NCBI GenBank assembly: GCA_030386875.1
Contig: CM059571.1
Location: 24,360,355 to 24,424,354 of the forward strand
DNA length: 64,000 nt
Direction of reading: 5' to 3'
From: Morinoia aosen
Lineage: Eukaryota; Arthropoda; Malacostraca; Amphipoda; Talitridae
Shown piece by piece: positions 22,261-36,305 of the stretch. The notes beneath the pieces were generated by a model that ran no database searches, was not told where the DNA came from, and worked only from the letters and a program-made list of their open reading frames with translations. The translations under genes were made by a program, and so were the position numbers. Positions within the stretch are counted from its first letter, which is position 1; every line of letters starts with the position of its first letter.

Positions 22261-25200
22261 AATTGTCGGTTACCTAAAAACGCTTCTTCCAATGAAACCA
22301 GTTTGAAATAGGCTATTTACTTGTTTCATTTTTAACTTACTCGCATCCTTTCGATTGTTGTCGTGTTCGAGGAAATAAAATTCTAAATCTCCTTCAGTAC
22401 GAATTGTAATCGTCACTAATGAAAATTTGGGATTTTCCCATGGACTCCAGCTGTGTAGCCTACCTATCAACTTGTGTTTGCCGACGGCATGTTCTTAGGT
22501 ATGGTTCATTTCGACTGCGAATTCGATGAGGAGGTAACATGGACCTAGGCATTAGGTATGTGATTTTATTTAATCTAATCTTACATGTGTTCCGATTCCA
22601 AGGACAGCGTAACCTGGTGGATTTTCAACTTTAACTGATTATTAAACATTCATCACAGTGGATTGAAACTTCCAAAAAATGTGTAAAGTTATTCATTTTT
22701 TCCACGTATGTTACGCAATGAAGTAAATTAGCATTGATTTGTTCGCGAAGCCTTCCCAGCACCGTCAGGTGATTTTAATAAAGCTGTCTAAAGGCCATGG
22801 TCTGTCTGATCTGTGCGTCACAGTAAAACGACAACCTCTGAAAAACGTGAAAGCTTAAACGATCGAACGCGCTTACTCACTTCAACCAAAAAACTTGCAT
22901 CAAGGCTTTAGCAAAAATATTCAAAATTGTTTTTTATTTTTGCCCGCAAAGTTTACAATCAGCGAGTCACGAACTTCAAAATTTTTTACTACTAGGATCA
23001 TTGTTTTCATGAAGAAATATATGACGAATCTCACTGGTATGATAACCTGGATAGCTGAATTAACTGCCACAGCAGCATTTGCGTGTAAGTTAGACATATG
23101 AAAGTTGAATTCATGCATTACATGACCCATCCGCTGGTTCCATGACCAGAGCATTCCGAGTTTTGCCGCATTGCACCACGGGTCCAGCGTGTCCGAGCGA
23201 GGCAGTGAAAGTTCACGATTATCGATTGAGGCGCCTGGCATGTGGTGGCGAGCACCGAAATGATGCGAGCGGCGCTACGGAGGCCGGAGGCTAGGTGTGA
23301 GGACCTTACGTAAAGCTTAACTAACACCTGAGCAAGGGCTGCGAGTGCTCTTGCGCATGCATACTGACATTATGCAGCATTAGGTGTGACCCTCCAGCGC
23401 ATTGTGTAACTTTACTCGTCATCTACAACCTTTCTTGACTCTCGCAATCGTTGTCGTCTTAAAAGAGATGGTTAAAAATACTCGCACGGTCAGAGGCTTT
23501 GACTCACTTTTTCAACCTTTGAGTACTTGAATAGAACGTTAATTTTGGTGTTCACTGATTTCTAAAAATTTGATTAACACAGTAACCTTGTAGCTCTGGA
23601 TTTAAGATGCTCAGGGTCGAATAAGTAATCGAGTAATTTTAAAGTAAGGTTCGATTTCTCTTGCCAGCTGAACGAGTCTGTGAAAAGTCTTGGATGCCAG
23701 TTATATCTTGTACCGCAGGGCACTGACACCAGACGCTGATATGATTGAACTGGGGCTTCAACCCGGCGACTCAGTAATATCCTCCTCTACTCACACAGCA
23801 ATGATAAACACTGTCAAGTAGGTGTGAGATACTGTCTATAGTGCGTTCTGTCATTCATTGGCATTGCAAACTCATGCATTATTTCCTCCCGTGAAAGAGT
23901 ACAAATTGCCTAGGGCATATTTCAGATTAGTTTCGATAAGAAAATTTATCAGGAGAATTTCCATTATTGAATCACCGGACAAACTCGATGTGAAAATTCA
24001 CTCAGATTTCTGGTAACACCGTTATGCACCTTGGCTTTCGACCAATGTTTCGGCTTTGCAGGCCAGAGTTTTGCTGGTTGTAGGTATCTAGCTCTCATTC
24101 AGCTCAACACTACGTAATTTGTCATAATCCTGCGAAAAATACAACAATTTCTCAAGTTTTGTCTCCTCAACGAACACATCTATTTGTGAAAAATTTTAAA
24201 ATATTTAAATTCTAATCTCTACTGCGCATTACTTCTTTCCATGATAATTGAAGTGTTAACGAAGCACTGAATAAATTCATTCAATTCGTCACATTCACTT
24301 TTTCGAGCCCGTTTTCTCAACCTCACATCGGTCAAATTCAGCTAAATTTCTAAGCCACTTATTCTTATGTACATAAATAGCCCAAGACGTAAAGTTTTCA
24401 TATTCTACATAGATACCCAATATATTACTGACGGTGCCACAAATATTTCAGTAAACTTTTTTTCAAAGTGGCAATCTGTCACAATTGCTACTGCGCAACT
24501 GAGAGAAAAATTCATCGTAAAGAGTGGGTTCCATTTGTAAGAAATTTCAAGAGGTATTTTTTGGTATCGATTATGATTTAAGCGATTTTATTGTTTCTGT
24601 TGCTTTTGCACAGTTTGCAGGTCTGAACAACAGCTGATTTTGTATTCTCTGTAACTCAATGAAAACTTTGAAATTCATTATAGTCTGAGTCTATACGTTA
24701 ATCCAAATGAAAGAATGGGGGAAAAATTACGGATGTGGGTTCGCCTTAAAGCAATTTTTTTAGAAATAGCCAGGTTTTGGAACTAGATGCCAAAGTGAAG
24801 GTATTCCCCGAATGCGATAAGCCCTCTTTAAACGCATGGGAGGTCGTCATGAACAGGTTTCATGCACATACATCTCAGTATAGACATTCGATCTGACTTA
24901 ACGCGCAAGTTTCCCATTCTTCAAAAAGTTAATAAAGTCATTACAGCATGGCAAAAGTCACTCTCTTCAAATTCTGGTCTGTTAATGAGTTGTGAGTACA
25001 AATCACACGAGTCTTGTTAAACTTTCTGCCTCATATGTAGTCATGAATGCGAGGAAAGGAATTGTGAATCTGAATACAATGCTCTTAACTTGAGCTCCCG
25101 TGCGAGCAGTTGTGCTAATCAGGAATTTTTTAGGAATTTGAATCGTCTCCTCGGATTCCTGTACAAAAGTTCAATTCCCTCATTTTATCTGAGCCCTGCA

Positions 25201-26399
25201 ATGAACCGTCACGCATGTTGCAGGCATGCATTTTTGTACCGGTTTTGTCTCGTGTTGATTATAACCATACGATTTCACATACTAGATATAGTACTTGACA
25301 AAGGGTTCATACGAAAGTGGCTGGAGCTGTGTCAGAAAATGACAGCTAGTATCGGAGATAATATTGCTGTTTATTTTGCTTAATATCTTCAAATGGCGTA
25401 CCAATTTTCCTGGATGTGTGACTTATCGCAGCGTTATTGCGATGGTGCTGCAGGCACTTATTAGAGGTGGCACGCGTATTTCAAGACTTGAAATTGTAAA
25501 ATTGCTCCAGCACGGCATTTCAAATGTTGCTGAGCCCAGGGCTGCAGTTAACTAAGTTGAAGAAATATAGTTGTAATGCACTTAGGTATTCGGTTAATGG
25601 TGTCTGAGTGGAGGGTGTGTGACATGCAAGAATGTGATGCGCGCAGCTAGTCCCCCATGCAGGCGTCGCTCAAGGAGCTGCTGGGACCCAGCGTTGCACT
25701 TTAAGGCTTGTCCTGCTCGTCGCCGGAAGAATTACATCAGTTTCGGTCCAAGTGGTGGAGATGAAGGTGGTTTTTAGTCACATGCTGTTAATTAATGCCG
25801 TTATGCCGTTAATTGGAAATAATAATCGTTTTAAAATATAGGCGTGAGTGTTTGAAAATAGCGGAAGTTTTTATAAACTGTATAAGTTGTGGACGTTATT
25901 TATCGATAGAAATATGATAAGAATTTTCTGAGTTCCTAAGTTTTACTTCACTGTTTAACAATTTAGTACCTTTAATTCACATTGTGCCTCTTTGTAGTTC
26001 AGCGATCATTTAGGACACCGGGTTACGTCTCCATGACTGTGAAGATGGAGTAATTGGACTGGATCCTTTGAATCTTAGGTCGAGGAAAAATTGCCATTGC
26101 CTACAGATATTTTTCGACACCATGTACTCGTATATACTGTTTCCATTGCTTCTTGTTGGTGTTCTTAGCGTATAATTTAATTTGAAATCTTTTTCTTTGA
26201 TTCGATTGATTGTTTTAGTAAAATCTTTGGCATGATTATACTAATTTAACTTATGAATAACACTTGTGGAACTTTCTAAATCACTAACGTGTTATTTCTT
26301 CTTTCAGATTTTGTGATCATTGTTGTAATTAAATAACTATTATTTACCCAAATGTACAATTCAAGCAAAGACTACGTTAAGCTTTTTTGCTGTGTGAAT
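22261..26399. other. Intergenic stretch, nothing firmly recognised
   Basis: It begins with the presumed PLE 3' region. GC-richer patches at 23120-23310 and 25590-25770 carry short ORFs of unknown meaning. A 45-codon open stretch at 23677-23821 looks protein-like (LDASYILYRRALTPDAD) but is unsupported. Confidence 0.35.
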
Positions 26400-27365
26400 T
26401 TATATTAGGCAGTACAGCAAGTTCAGCAGCATGGTTGCTGAAGAACACTCATGGTAATTAACAGGTGACCAAAAGGACCAGTAGAAGATGGTTTTCACAT
26501 TTCAAAATGAAAGACTTCAGTCGTACTACAAACCAAAAAAGGAAGCTTCAAAGGACTCAATTCCGAGGAATTGCTGGCTATCATTGATGACGATCCTTCC
26601 AAAACAACTCGAGAACTGGGCATTGAGCTTAAGGCGTGCCACATGACCAAATAGCTTGAAATGGTAGGACTTGGTAAAGTTTCCAAGGCCGGAAAATGGG
26701 CTCCACATGATCTTTCAGAATGCAGTCGCCAACAACGTAAGGACTGCTGCCTCAATGCGTTCTCGTCAACTTCAAACACAATTCACAAACAGAATCATTA
26801 CTGGAAATGAGAAATGGATACTCTACAATATTGTTTAACGTAAAAGGTAGTGAAGCAGTCGTAGTTCACAGCCTACTCCGCAACCTCGACAGAGTTTGCA
26901 CCTGAAAAAAATCTCCGCGTGAGTGGTGGACATTGAGAATGGTTCATTATACTATAGTTAGGCGACAATCCTACAATAACTTCTGAAGTGGGCTACCAGC
27001 AGCAACGCCAGTAGAGGACTGTTCTGCTGGAAAAACGACTTTTATAGAATAACAGAAAATGACTGATCTTGCATCATGTCTCATACTTCAAGAGCGACTA
27101 AGAATTTCATAGAAAAGTTTTGTTGGTAACTTTTGATTCACTTCCCATATTTTAAAGATCTTTCTCCAACTTCTAAGAGATTACAATGCCTTTAGAAGCT
27201 CACAGAATTATCCATCAGGACAAAGGCTTACTTCGAGAAAAGAGATTAAAGCGAAACTATTTTTTTTAATCAAAATCAAATCAGTTATGTGGAGAGTGTA
27301 TCAAAAAGTTCATAGAAAAATGGGACTATGTCATTGATAAGAATAGTTATTATGCTGATGATTGA
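26400..27365 (+). pseudogene. Decayed mariner transposase, nearly full length
   Basis: The plus strand, in shifting frames, follows a mariner transposase from near its N-terminus to its C-terminus. It reads RRWFSHFKMKDFS, IDDDPSKTTRELGIELK, GKVSKAGKWAPHDLSECSRQ, ITGNEKWILYN, SQPTPQPRQSLHLKK, FTSHILKIFLQLLRDYNAF, RSSQNYPSGQRLTSR and FIEKWDYVIDKN. Mariner transposases use a D,D34D triad. Here the first Asp (GDEKW in active copies) reads GNEKW, so it is mutated, and several stops and frameshifts follow. Terminal inverted repeats could not be located. Confidence 0.88.
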
Positions 27366-30300
27366 ATAAATCTCGATGTCACTTAATTATCATTTTCATT
27401 AAAAAAATAACAGCAGTAGCGTTAGAACCTTATCTAATAGGGCACTTTCCTAGTCAAATGATATTTTGTTTTGTTGCATTTCCTACTCTCAGTTTTCGAC
27501 ACTATTTTAGCAGACATTAAGTTACACATGTATTTTGATATGATGAATGTATTAACTTATAAAAATAATACGTCTAAGGAATGAGGAAGTAATTACTTAA
27601 TGAAAACCTAGGGATATTTTCCTGTACTCTCCATCAATACGCACCATGAAAGTTGTCCTACATCTCTATGGCGTTAATGAGTCCCTCAGTAACATTTAAA
27701 TCTATATTGACTGAACGTCTGACTGAGAGCTACAACCCAGCGCTGCTTCCTCGATGGCATCATGATGAGACGACATCCACTAAATATTTGTAAAATATTA
27801 AAATACTAGCACACTACTTTTACGGTCATTAGTATAGATGGCTTAACTTTACTAATTTCACAATTTTGCTATTAATAAAAACGATTCTCATGCTCACAAT
27901 AACATCTTCATTAAGTTTCCCAATAAGTTTTCAATTTTTTTCTTACTATCATCATAATTTAAAATTTGTATTTGATAGTTTCTTGAAATTGATGGTTCAC
28001 TCGAACATGAAGTAATATATATCTATCAGAATTATCAGTAAATTTGCTGGTATGATTTCAAAAAACTTTAATATTACCAAGCGATTGTTGTTGAAATTTT
28101 CAATTTTTTATCGTATTTCCAAGCAAAAATTAAAACAAGAGCTTCATCAACAGCTAACGACTATCGTTAATTTCTTTCGTCCATGAAGCTAAATATAATC
28201 AATAAAAAATTTGCCTCGAGTGACAAACGAATATCTATTTTTGAGGAAGGCAAATCTTGCACCTAATAAAGTGTTTGCCTTGGAAAATTTTACCATACTT
28301 TTCTAGTTTTTCCCAACTGAGTTAGAGTTTTAGAGAATTTTTAAAATTTTGGCCTAAATCATGCGTCCTAGTTTTCAGCCTTCACAGCATGTTCATTGGA
28401 ATTGGAAAATCTGTTGAAGCGAGTTGATCGTCAATCAATTTACTCGGTCGTATCCGGGCAGCTGGTACCATAAGTTATTTTTATAAGCTTCATAAATGTA
28501 CTCGAATGTACTTAGCTAAGCTACGTGCTTACTTCGCATCATAAGTGTGTACAAAACACCTGTCTGGTGAATGAACTGGACTCCCATCTCTGGCTTGCGG
28601 GTACTGATGTGTACGTAGTTGAGTGCAGTCAAAGTTTTGCGACTATGAGTTAAGCATCAAAGTTATTAATAAAACTCGGTATTATTCTCATCCGTGAGTT
28701 AGCAGAACTACGATGATTTTACACTTCATTCTAGCGATATTTCGATATAAATCAACGAATCAAAAAATTAGACAGTTACGTAATATATAATAAATCTCAT
28801 TAATTTATGTTCAAATTTAGACTATTACTTTGAGAGATGCTTGCCGGATTGATGGCTTCCTTCCCCTGTTTCAACATAAATCTTCAGTTGCAGAGCAGTC
28901 AGGACCCACAACATATCAGTGCGAGGCAGAGGCCTACTGTATGTGTCCTCCGTACCACTTTATTTTTCTGCCGACTATACCCGCGTTGGCTTACGTTTGT
29001 TAACCCACTTTCCCATCGAATAATTTTACTGAGCTTCCACGTGCAAGAAAAGCTATAAAATCAGATGTATAAAATCGCATATATAAAGTGATATTCAGAT
29101 TTTTTTAAATTAATCAGCAAGTGCAAACCATCAGCCGAGTTAGTTTTGACGTGTTTCGACGAGTTAGTTTTGACGCACACGCGTTTATTGGAAGACTATA
29201 AAATTTTATACGTCAAGTGAGAATGGGTTAGTTACTGATCTATCGAAATATGTACAAGTAGAAATTTTTGCTTTTTATAGTGACTCAAAGCTAGTCGAGC
29301 AGGTGCGATATACTTCTGAGGAGAATTAGAAAATAATTTTTTTCGATTATTATACACATTCTCTGTTACTCTGGGGTCGCATCTCCATATAATACTAGTG
29401 ATATGTTTCCTCAGCTAAATTAAAGCGTCTCTCGTGTTAGGCTGTTCATAATTGAACAGTGGTAATTCCGAAATAGCTCCGTGACATCACATGGAAGAAT
29501 GTAGACTGGCAATCCCTGAGGGTTAGTTCAATAAAAATGGCCTTATAATTCATTTTGTTTATGGTGGTAGGACCTTGGAAGCATCATAAACATGCGCGTC
29601 TATAAGTACTATACTCGAATTTAACTGTAATTCGAAGGATTTTTAGAAATAGAGCATATGTTATTGTAAAACTATTCAGCCGTGAAAGAGATTTCCAATT
29701 TTATAAAGTAGTCTTCTTCTTAAATAGAAAGTCAGCGTCTCTCCCAGTTTGAACATGAAAAAAAGCACTACGTGACTAGGATTTTTATATTGTTGGTTGA
29801 ATCAACATGAATGTGCTAGTCTTGCATAGGTGCCACTTTCCAAAGATTAATGGGCTGTACACTTCTCATCCATGCGCAGAATTTAACTCCGCCTTCGCTA
29901 TCACCCTCAAGATTTATAGCTAAATCAGTGTCGAGTAAAATAGAGTAGCTAGATTTTCTTGGACAGCAAATGATCAGAGGAGCAAGCTCAGAGCATCTTT
30001 TTGTCGGTACATAAAAGCTAGGTTTTCCTTGCAGAGATACGGTCCGAACGGTCCTTGATGTCTGTGTTTAACTGTGCGTGGATGCTGAACATGAAAGGAT
30101 TTTCGGTGTTGAATAAGGCTTGGCAGAAGTAGCATCTCGTAAAAAAACGTGCTGCTACAGTTTCCAGCGCGCATTGGTTTTGAAAATACTGAGATTTTTT
30201 GTATCTGATTTAGTATCAAATGTTACCAACAAGTTTGAGGTTGATGACAAATCGTATTACAAAAAATTTATTCGTAGTGGCAGGTGTAAAACTCATGTAA

Positions 30301-33288
30301 TATGATAATGCTCTCTTTTTAGTGGTAAAAATGACCTGCTACTCGTAGAGTATGGCGATTTTACAACCATTGCACAACAGAAACGGAACAAATCAGGTAA
30401 TTTTGCAAGATATTTACAGAAATAGAGTTAGAGCTAATGAAGAAAGAAAACACTGCTACTTGTAACTCAATTTCTCACAGGAAATATTCTGAAGCAATTT
30501 GTTTGTCGCAAAAACATGAACTTTTGAAGAGCAGTGACAACTATTGCTTCCACACCAGCATTCTCTTAAAAGTTTTCCGCTAATATCCAACCAATGAAAT
30601 GAATTGTAAATGTAATAATTACATTATCTGAGGCCATGAGCTCTGGTAAGTCAAAACATTAAAATCTTTACAATATTTCTAGGGAAAATGCAGCAGTCGC
30701 AGTTTTGGATAAGTAGGTTTCAAAAATTTTAAATCCGGTTTTAAAAGAAGAAATACCTAGTTTTTATTTACTGTAAATAGGAAAATCCTACAAAAGTGAC
30801 GATCCTTTATCAATAAAATTATTTTTCTAAGCTCTCCAAAGCCTTATTTCATCCGTCTTCAAGGTTACAGATTCATGCTTGCAAAACTCTCGCATTCCTG
30901 TTGTTTTGGTGGAAAACATAAAGGTAACTGCTTTTAACCTCCGGTTGTGTGGATAAAGTAAAACCATCCAAATGGAGGAAATAAAATATGTACAATAATC
31001 AAATTTGTCTCTTCTGTAGATGCATTGCATCGACTACATTTACCAAGGCGGGCGGAGAAAATGCAGCCACAGAGCATCTGCCGCAAATACCGAAACAAGA
31101 TCTTCTCAGTGTGGGCCACATGGCAGTCTCGTGTTCGTAGCGGCTCCCGTGCCTCCCTTCTGTGGTCGATCATTCCCGCTAAGTCTTCCCTCGCGCCGCG
31201 ACCAATAATCACCAGTGCCAATAGTCGTATTCGATCGGCTTTCGATTCCTCGACAGCAGATGCCACTTATTTCTGTTTGAGAGGAGGTTCGGACAACTCG
31301 CGTCACCCAGTTGGCGTAATACTTTGCGTGGGAACTGGCGTCAACAGAGTTCTTTACAAAACGCATCGAAGAGTTTCAAATGAGACGAAAATGAAAATTT
31401 GTGAGCAGTACTCTTAGCATTTTATTGTACGAGCGTGTTTTATGAAAGCTTCTGTTTTTCTCACTTTAAAATGAAAGGTTACGAATTTGTGTTGTGTGTG
31501 GTGCTTCATGAAAACGGAACAATTTTTCAATATCGGCTTTTAAGATTGAACCCTACAATAAAAAAATATGACTGCCTTCCAACTTGAGAAAAGGAGTGGT
31601 GTATATACCCTTTGTTTCACATAACCACTCTGAACCACAGCTCATCCATCCTTTTCATTCGTTTATTTGCAGCGTACTTTGAAAATCAAACTTAGTTCGA
31701 TAAATTTCCCCGCAAAAGGGAGCGTTTTTTACGCGCACATTACGGTGAGCACTCCTGCCCCACGTGTGTGGCGGGCTTAGGGAGAGCACCACGCGCTCCC
31801 AACATCCGAGAGCTTTTGGCGTCGGGTGGTCGGCCGGATAATCCAGCGAGTGTGTGTTTGCTGCTGAGGGGAAGAGGCCAGAAAAGAACTTTTGCCCTAT
31901 GGACTGTTTTGAAGGGAAACAACTGGAGAGACAAGAGAGGCCACTCATCGCAGGGAAGTGAATCTGGCTTGTTGTGATATTCGAGTGAATGGAAAGTTAT
32001 GATGATCTTGTACTGCTGACCTCGAGCGCAGTCCCACACTTTCGCACGGCCGTGTAACGTCCATAGAGACTTTTCCTGTCATGAATATAACGTTGAAGAT
32101 TCATATTTCATTGAAGAATGCTAACCACGCGTCGAAAATTCTTCGGCGCTTTTACTGGGAAGGATAGGATAGTAGAAATGAGACGATAAATTTTATATAT
32201 TTCATGAACGCCTTCGTTGCACGTACATTCTCCAATACCTTTACACATCAAAGATATTGTCTAAAGTTTGGGCAGATAATTGGAACGAGACATAAAATAT
32301 TGTAGTTTTATTTCTAGAGGATATAATCTTCTTTTAACAACTTGTTCCAAAATTATAAACTCTTCCTACCAAGCTTGTCGAAGTTTCTGGGTTACAGACC
32401 CGAAATTTTTAGAATTCCTGCCTATTTTAAGTTTAACCCTGAAATAAAAAGGCTGCTGACTTCATGTATCGTTTTATTTTTTTAATTTTCTATAGAGAGA
32501 ATATTTTATTTTTCAGTTTTTGATTATTTTCTCTAGCTCTTTCAAGTTTTTGTTCTTACAAATTCTATTTTTTTCAATTTCAGGCCTGGTACACAAATTT
32601 TTGGCTGGTAATTGGTACAACTTTGAGACATTCGTTTTCAATACAATAATTTCATTTTCTACGATTCATGACTTTCATTTTTTACTACAGTAAGATCAGA
32701 TGCGTGAAACAACTTTCTGTTATCCAACTTTACAAGCTAAAAACTTGGAATATTCAATTCTTTTCCTTTTTTACTCGTAGTATTGATTCTTATTTACTCC
32801 CTGCCATTAAAATACGTGTAATTTTTGTCCCTTCTTTGTGATTCTGCCTCAATTATGCTCCGGTCAAGAGAGTAATCGTCGTCAAGAGTGTTCATCGGTG
32901 ATGGAGGTCGACAGTCTTCGCTTAAATTACAGTCCCTTCACCTCAAGCTGTCACTCTTCTATTATGAAAAGAGAAGTTGGAAGCCGAAAATTCAGAGGAA
33001 TCTTCTTCTGTAATAGCGATGCTCCCCTTGCACAAGAACTTTTTTGCGTGCTAGGACAAATTACCAAAGAATGTTATCACAAGCTTTATCACGCCCAACT
33101 TTCACCTTTTCAGGCATCAAGAAGTTTTTGATCGTCATTTGTGCGGGAAGTCATTCTATGCATCAGAGGATGGGCCGAAAAAAAAGCGTGTAACGAGTTC
33201 CTGCGCTCCTGATTATCTCTGGCCCAGCATTTGAAGGTAGCCTTCTTGCGCACTGCAGTGCTACGGACATGCCGTGAAAGAGGAGCTG
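27366..33288. other. Intergenic stretch with one GC-rich island
   Basis: Mostly AT-rich. The island at 31025-31330 is open on both strands for 86-130 codons (composition effect), with no recognisable domain. 29136-29175 holds a 24-bp tandem duplication with 16 identical bases. A second GC-rich patch lies at 31740-32060. No transposon was found. Confidence 0.35.
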
Positions 33289-33373
33289 ATGAGACACGTG
33301 ACTTGCGTCGCGCTGTTGCTGCTGCACCCCAGGCTGAGTTACATGGCTCAGTCGAGCGAGCAGTCAGCGGCAG
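33289..33373 (+). CDS. Candidate first coding exon with signal-peptide-like sequence
   Basis: From the ATG at 33289 the reading is MRHVTCVALLLL, then HPRLSYMAQSSEQSAA. The exon ends in CAG followed by GTGAGC, a good splice donor at 33374. That leaves 28 codons plus one base, a phase-1 intron. A basic start, a hydrophobic core and a phase-1 intron soon after a signal peptide is the usual first-exon layout of secreted animal proteins. An in-frame TAG lies upstream at 33238. The region is GC-richer than its surroundings. The bases around the ATG are not optimal, no second exon was identified and chance is possible. Confidence 0.3.
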
Positions 33374-33595
33374 GTGAGCTCGTCTGAACTTCGGTGGAAG
33401 AGAGGTACAAGTTACAGAGCTTGCACCATGCCACCATCATTTCAACAGCTACTGTAATAGAAATGAAAGGCAACACCTGCCATGCATGAAATGAAGAGTT
33501 TGAAGAGCTATGTGTTCGTGACAATTTATTTTGTTCTCTTGAGACTCAAACTATGAAATTGTTTTGAGGGTTAAAATAAAATTAATCTAACAGTC

Positions 33596-33680
33596 TCCCC
33601 TGAGGTGCAAAGGTAGAACTTGCACTCTCGATGAGAAGGTCCAAGGTTCAACTTCTCGCAACCGTACGGTACATTTACGT
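33596..33680 (+). mobile_element. tRNA-like unit, probable SINE head or tRNA pseudogene
   Basis: TGAGGTGCAAAGGTAGA (33601-33617) resembles a tRNA D-arm/A box and GGTTCAACTTC (33645-33655) a B box, at tRNA-like spacing, with AGAAGGTCC before the B box as in the variable region. The acceptor stem is not convincing, so a functional tRNA is unlikely. Confidence 0.4.
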
Positions 33681-36305
33681 AAGTGAGCAGCTCCTTTGGT
33701 TAGGCAGAAAATGGAGTAAGTGATTAAAAAAGGGCATCGGAAGATTCTCTAACTTAGTATGCTATCGTTTGAAATCTTTCTTACGTAAAGAGCTGAAACA
33801 TCGTCGTAATTGCACCCAAATGTGTTTTTTAGATAGAACGATCAATAACAGTCAATACATAAAATGCCTAATTTTCTAAATAAACTTTGCACCAACTGTG
33901 GTATGTCTTACATCCGGGTAGCACACCGATGAATCAGGTCACTTCAACTCCTAGAAGCTTCTGTATCTGGAATTTTTTGCGAGTGAAACCCAAAGATGGA
34001 AATTATAAAAGGGCCAGCAGGATGATGTACTGCAACCGTCGCGCTGGGAATTAAGTTGAAAGTTTTGCCCTGCACCATTGGCGGTGCACATTCAGCAGTG
34101 ATTTCGTCCAGCATACTAGAACAATTACAGCACAATTGCGCTGGATGCCAACGAGCTCTCATCCTACAATTTTTCAATGTGAAATTATAAAAAGTGGCGA
34201 TGTGAGTGACCATTACGGTGGAGATGAAGAGAGCAATGGAGATGAATAGCAGCACAAATGATGATGCATTAGGGTTGGAGGGCAACCTTTACCCTGCTAT
34301 TCTGTAATCTAGAGACTCTATGGGGGTCCTATTCTCTACGCTCCGGTGGTGCTACCTTAGGATCTCATTACATCAAATCTGTCATGCAGATCCTCGACTC
34401 TCCGCCAAGCGCATTCTACATTGAATCGTGATCTCAGGGCGCCATTTAAATTTGCTTCGAAAGACTTTTCAAGTCCCGCGAACGTCGTAAATTCAAGAGC
34501 AAGTGGCTGCGCGGAGTGAGTGTTCTCGAATTGGGACTCTTCCAGTTGAAACTGGAAGATCTAAAAGGGCTCATTCACAATGCATGGAAATAAATTTTTT
34601 ATGTTTTTTCATGTATTAGCAAGTGTTGTAAACTTACATCCCTCCCGCATGTCACCAGCAAATTATTCAAATTCATTTGAAGATGTTGAAAGCTTTCAGC
34701 TTTTGACTCACTCGAGAGCGACCGCTATGAAAACTGGAACATTGCAGCAATATTTCCAAATAAATAAAAAGTTTGGTTTGGATAATTAATTTTTCCAATC
34801 CCGAAAATAACAAAACAATTAGACTATTGAAGCCAGAGGATTACTCGAATTACCACAAAATCAGTCTACTTCATTTCCGAACGATAACCAAATGAATGAG
34901 TCACCATGCATGAACGTCTTGTTGAGCGTCATAATTTTAGTACCTATGTTTTAAAATTTAAAAGATTATACTTGAAAATTCGACATAGCTGCATCTCCCT
35001 AATAACCACTCGACATGGCGCAGCCATCAACAAACATTGTCTGATTAGATTTTTGAAGTTCTACATAGTGGGTCATAATTAGCATTCGTTGATGAACGCG
35101 ACGAGGAACGTTGGTCAGCTGGAAGCATGCAAAGCGCCGCTTGTAAGAAGTCGGAGCCAGTGGCACTGGGAGTACTGCGGTCATTCCTGCATACAAACTA
35201 CAGCCTTCGTGGTCATGAGAGCGAGACACGACACTCCTCATCCAGCAAGCTTTGAGTGAGATACCAACAAATTCTAGTTCATGCTGACCATTTGCAATTG
35301 TTCATGCATAGGAAATTTATGCGAGCTGGCTCAACAACCCGGAAAACAAACTCGTCCTTATGTGAAAGCAGATATATGAAAATCTCACATCATTCATTAG
35401 TTTATCATATCGGCATCTCACAGAGAACGTTATATTCATTGTACGTTACACGTAATGATTTCTTCTTTTTTTACTTCTTACGTTTAGTAATTATTCTTGG
35501 GATCGAGAGTGACCTCCTCAACAAAAAGTGTTTGGAGCAAAAGCAGAGCGTCAGTACTTTCTTCACCATTGAGCAATTGCATTGTTTTGCATTTTTGAGG
35601 CTCTACTGATGCTTAAAAATGAATCTGTTTTAATATGATATGAAACACATATATTTTAGGAAAATTCATAATTTCTTCTTTCTTTTATGCTTAAAGGAAC
35701 ACATGCTGTAGTTTTGCTTAATTCCCCAAAACTTAAGACTTACCGTTAATTAAATTCCTTTGGTTGTAACATTTTCTTCAGGTTTCAAATATTATTTGGC
35801 CTTTCTTAAGCCTTTAAGCTCAGAACGAAAAAAAATTGTCCGGTTTTTCTCAGTGATTTTTAAATTGCATGACACTTAGAGAATTTGGCAGGTCCGTGTT
35901 TTTTCGCAGAACACATCTACAATCATGTTATTTCCGTAGAGCCATGTTCCAATCACTTGACATGCATATGCTGCGATTTGGGTAGATGAAAATTATGCAG
36001 GACATCGCAACCTGAGCGTCTGCGCGGCTGTATGCTTCTACACGAACGTCAACGCCGCAGATGCATTTGAGAGTTCGTATTAATTCAGTCTGCACTCAAT
36101 GGCCGCAGATAACCCATTACCGGAGCGTTCTTCATCAGTCTCTCCCTGTATTTGAAGTTAATCCAAGTTCTCGGGACGACTCAACCGTCATGAGGCCAGC
36201 CAATCAGGCTCCCGAGATGCTTCTATAGTTGTCCTGCTATTCATAGGCTTGCATTCATCAATTCTAAGCTCGTCTCTCGCGCTCTTTCTCTCTTTTTCCT
36301 CCTAG
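33681..36305. other. Intergenic or intronic stretch, GC-rich towards its 3' end
   Basis: Nothing definite. A minus-strand 113-codon ORF (33944-34285) starts with a hydrophobic segment and has six cysteines but no family resemblance. 36000-36300 is GC-richer and may be promoter- or exon-associated. Confidence 0.3.

Noticed and set aside
23677-23821. Open 45-codon plus stretch LDASYILYRRALTPDAD
   Set aside because: No start context or splice acceptor strong enough, and no family match.
30934-31417. Overlapping ORFs of 110 and 130 codons on opposite strands
   Set aside because: They sit on a GC-rich island where stops are rarer; no recognisable domain and no reason to prefer one strand.
33944-34285. 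Minus ORF of 113 codons with an N-terminal hydrophobic segment and several Cys
   Set aside because: No family resemblance, and ORFs of 100-130 codons occur about ten times in this window, so it is within chance.
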